Source of the DNA: Lucifuga dentata
Taxonomy: Eukaryota; Chordata; Actinopteri; Ophidiiformes; Bythitidae
Direction of reading: 5' to 3'
DNA length: 64,000 nt
Assembly: GCA_014773175.1 (NCBI GenBank)
Contig: VXCM01001274.1
Coordinates: forward strand, 1-64,000
Shown here in pieces: positions 62,501-64,000 of this stretch. How positions within the stretch are numbered: the first letter of the stretch is position 1; every line of letters begins with the position of its first letter. The notes under the pieces are model-generated. The model made no database searches. It saw only the letters and a list, made by a program, of their open reading frames with translations, and was not told the origin of the DNA. The position numbers were made by a program, and so were the translations under genes.

Positions 62501-64000
62501 GGAACATCTCAGCTTTGCAGGGATACCCAGGGAGACAACTGAGCTTATTTCCTTGTTCATCTTCAATCAATAGGGTGGACTGGGTGACACATTCATTTAT
62601 GGTTGCCTCTGTACAGTCACTGATGTATTCATCAGGTGATGTTTCAATCACGTCTGCTTTGTGCTCATTTTGTTGCAGCAGACAATCCTCTGATTTCACA
62701 GATTTTCCTGAGCTATCGTGTCTATCAGTTTTCATCCCTCCTTCAGCTCTTCTCACTTCTATTTGTTTCCTCCCTTCAGTATTTCCAATTTTGTTTGTGT
62801 GTGGGTGATCAGACAAACACTCTATCTTGTTTCCTGGGTCGTTTTCAAGTAGTGTTAATTCATTATCACTTATTTCAATCTGTACCCAGTCACTGATGCA
62901 ATAACTAGTTGAGATTTCATTTGTGTCTTCTTTGTGCTGTTTTTTTTGCTGCAGGAGTCCATTATCTGATTTTACTGCATTCTCTGAGTCACCATATCCA
63001 TCAGTTTTCATTTCTCCTCTCATTTTTGTCACTTCCATTGTTTCTTTTATCTCTGTTGCCCCATCCAATCTAGTTATTTCATTCTGTGAATTACCAGTCT
63101 CTTGTGTCTTCAGGTTGTCGAGGTTGACAGGAAACCATTCAGATTGGCCCTGCTCTTTCAGCAAATGTCCCGTGGCACCCAGGCTTTCTTTTCTGCCATT
63201 CCCAGCAGGTAGAGGCTTTGTGGACCGGCATGGACTGCTGCTGGCACTGGATTTACATTGAAAGCCCCCTTCATTGCCAGTCTTGTGTGTTTCACTGATC
63301 ATAATGACACAAGGCTTCAGTTCTGTGTATGATTCACATGTGTCCTCTTTTTCATCTTTGCACTGCTGTTTTATGCTTTGGTTATTAAACTGTACAGTCT
63401 GGTCAGAAGGTGAAAGCTCCTTTGTGTTGTACTGTGATGGCTTGACATCAGAACAGAGTGGTACAGACGTTTCCACTGTGGAGATGTTTATTGGAGATAA
63501 TTCTACACCTGCAGAGCTCTCTGCGTTGCAGAGTTTCTCCTCAGGCTCCCTGTCAGTTTTACTCCAGATTGCAGGGTGAATTACACTGAAAGAGCCTGCT
63601 TCATTATCTCTCCCAGTAGGCTCTTGACTCACTCTTGCTGGCAGTGGAGGCTCTGTTGTGTGATCAGTTGTTCCATTCTGAGCTTTGGAAATCATCTTTC
63701 CGGCAGCGTCCTCTCCTTTAGCCCCACAGAAGTCATCAGTTTCATGACTTACCCCAGTCTCAGTCCCAATACCCATAACATTTCTGGCTAATACTACAAT
63801 ACTAGCAACTGATCCCTCAGCACATTCAGCAGTAGTGCAGTTGGAGCTATTACTCATGCTGTTCTCATTATTTTCTTTTTCACCACTTACAAATCCCAAC
63901 ATTTGTTTGTAATTTTTTCCTGCTTCTTCCAATTTTTCACCGAAACTCACTTCAGAGAAAAAGTACAATGATTGAGAGTTTTCACAATCACTGGGAGATA
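59474..64000 (-). CDS. rad51ap2: RAD51-associated protein 2 (rad51ap2), 3' part of gene, 5' end outside window
   Basis: Joined coding exons on the minus strand are >64000-61718, 60998-60843, 60516-60442 and 59592-59474, giving 876 visible codons and a TGA stop at 59474-59476. Every junction is phase 1 on the donor side and completes a codon with two bases of the next exon; all introns are GT-AG. RAD51AP2 is known as a vertebrate, meiosis-linked protein that shares a C-terminal RAD51-binding motif with RAD51AP1. The last exon here encodes that type of motif (GPIRVGLSKRARTKHLH). The rest is acidic, Ser/Glu-rich and probably disordered, with one conserved-looking block (DWPKFELKEQFDMVLKEL) near the end of the big exon. 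No membrane segment or signal peptide is visible in this part. The gene name rests on the C-terminal motif, the large-exon-plus-small-exons architecture and my memory of the family, not on an alignment. The human protein is over 1,100 residues, so a few hundred N-terminal residues are probably missing. Confidence 0.8.
60442..60516 (-). CDS. rad51ap2: rad51ap2 internal exon, 75 bp
   Basis: A pyrimidine-rich acceptor (TTCCTTTCAG|AG) and a strong donor (CTGA|GTGAGT) bound an exon that reads E-PWEMEQKNKMWSPSFMF followed by MPLLGQL. Aromatic and Met residues are concentrated here (W, W, F, F), unlike the acidic flanking exons, which suggests a short constrained peptide just upstream of the RAD51-binding tail. 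Phase 1 on both sides matches the neighbours. The A left at the end joins GG of the last exon to make AGG (Arg). Confidence 0.7.
   Translation of the reverse strand, partial: SPGRWSRRTKCGLRPSCLCHCWGN
60517..60842 (-). other. rad51ap2: rad51ap2 intron
   Basis: GT(TCAG)...(TTTC)AG intron of 326 bases, AT-rich with a short AAAT run. Neighbouring introns are 59593-60441 (849 bases) and 60999-61717 (719 bases). All three are compact, as in fish. Confidence 0.6.
60843..60998 (-). CDS. rad51ap2: rad51ap2 internal exon, 156 bp
   Basis: The acceptor is TTATCATTAG|AT. The two bases AT complete the codon G|AT left by the large exon, so the protein reads IS-DDDADEVRSLEMCEADPV. The exon ends AACAGA G|GTTCAG; this donor is weak (T at +3) but keeps phase 1 and avoids the in-frame TAG that follows shortly after. 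A stronger-looking GAG|GTACCT inside the exon gives a stop-containing frame in the next exon, so I rejected it. The encoded segment is Cys-, Asp- and Glu-rich (QEVPQDCSNLCQEASMYTAE). It has no domain I recognise. Confidence 0.7.
61718..64000 (-). CDS. rad51ap2: rad51ap2 large exon (partial, open at window edge)
   Basis: The frame is open from the window edge (first whole codon at 63998) to a CAG|GTAACG donor after base 61718. It then runs on to a stop at 61686, which splicing would skip. There is no ATG at 63968: that codon is TTG (Leu) and the frame reads straight through it from SPSDCENSQS, so the true start is upstream of the window. Visible parts in order are a Ser/Glu/Asn-rich region; two 92-residue tandem repeats (63062-62787 and 62786-62512); a block reading GFDIFEKIQLSPDDDD (about 62314-62265); a duplicated Glu/Gly acidic run (62147-62070); and the block DWPKFELKEQFDMVLKEL (about 61940-61880), predicted helical and the likeliest folded or partner-binding element. 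Several plus-strand open frames opposite this exon are shadows. Confidence 0.85.

Noticed and set aside
61750..63791. Plus-strand open frames opposite the rad51ap2 exon
   Set aside because: Antisense shadows of the long minus-strand coding exon, with hydrophobic/Ser-rich composition expected from reversed acidic codons.

Overview
This window is vertebrate nuclear DNA, most likely from a teleost fish. The signs are remnants of Tc1-like, hAT-like and TTAA-flanked DNA transposons, LINE 3' ends, very dense (CA)n and (GA)n microsatellites, compact introns and the absence of any prokaryotic gene structure. It comes from a draft assembly: there is a 161-base N gap at 21406-21566 and many single-N joints, eight of which are flanked by exact 63-67 base duplications that look like unmerged contig overlaps.

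The only protein-coding gene I can support lies at the right end on the minus strand (59474 to beyond 64000). It is the 3' part of a RAD51-associated protein 2 (rad51ap2) gene. Four phase-compatible exons join into 876 visible codons. They comprise a huge, acidic, probably disordered exon that is still open at the window edge, two small internal exons, and a last exon encoding the basic C-terminal RAD51-binding motif (core GPIRVGLSKRARTKHLH). The large exon carries a tandem duplication of about 92 residues.

The other 59 kb is a gene desert. From left to right it holds: a 72-bp palindromic element (246-317); TTAA-flanked element 1 (2357-3045); a hAT-like element with a second inverted-repeat element nested in it (9522-10766); the broken 5' end of a ZMYM-type hAT transposon (13420-13900); TTAA element 2, split by a solo-LTR-like insertion (14712-15804); Tc1-like remnants (16503-16795, 32458-32835, 38588-38740); further TTAA elements (23279-23497, 24509-25132, 43548-43660, 44275-44868, 57001-57060); LINE remnants (23729-23900, 31320-31850); a second hAT 5' end (29410-29720); four copies of an unnamed repeat 'A' (27641, 35145, 40904, 51942), one nested in a transposon-like element; a perfect-TSD hAT MITE (35839-35994); and two more inverted-repeat elements (53597-54116, 55069-55620). 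Between them are unique stretches rich in TAAT-type motifs that could be conserved enhancers. In mammals RAD51AP2 borders a large gene-poor interval, so a desert on its 3' side is plausible, but the neighbouring genes are outside the window.

I found no convincing tRNA, rRNA, miRNA, CRISPR or bacterial-type system. The most unusual signals are the tandem repeat inside rad51ap2, the TTAA element family with its LTR-like insertion, and the systematic single-N duplication artefact.
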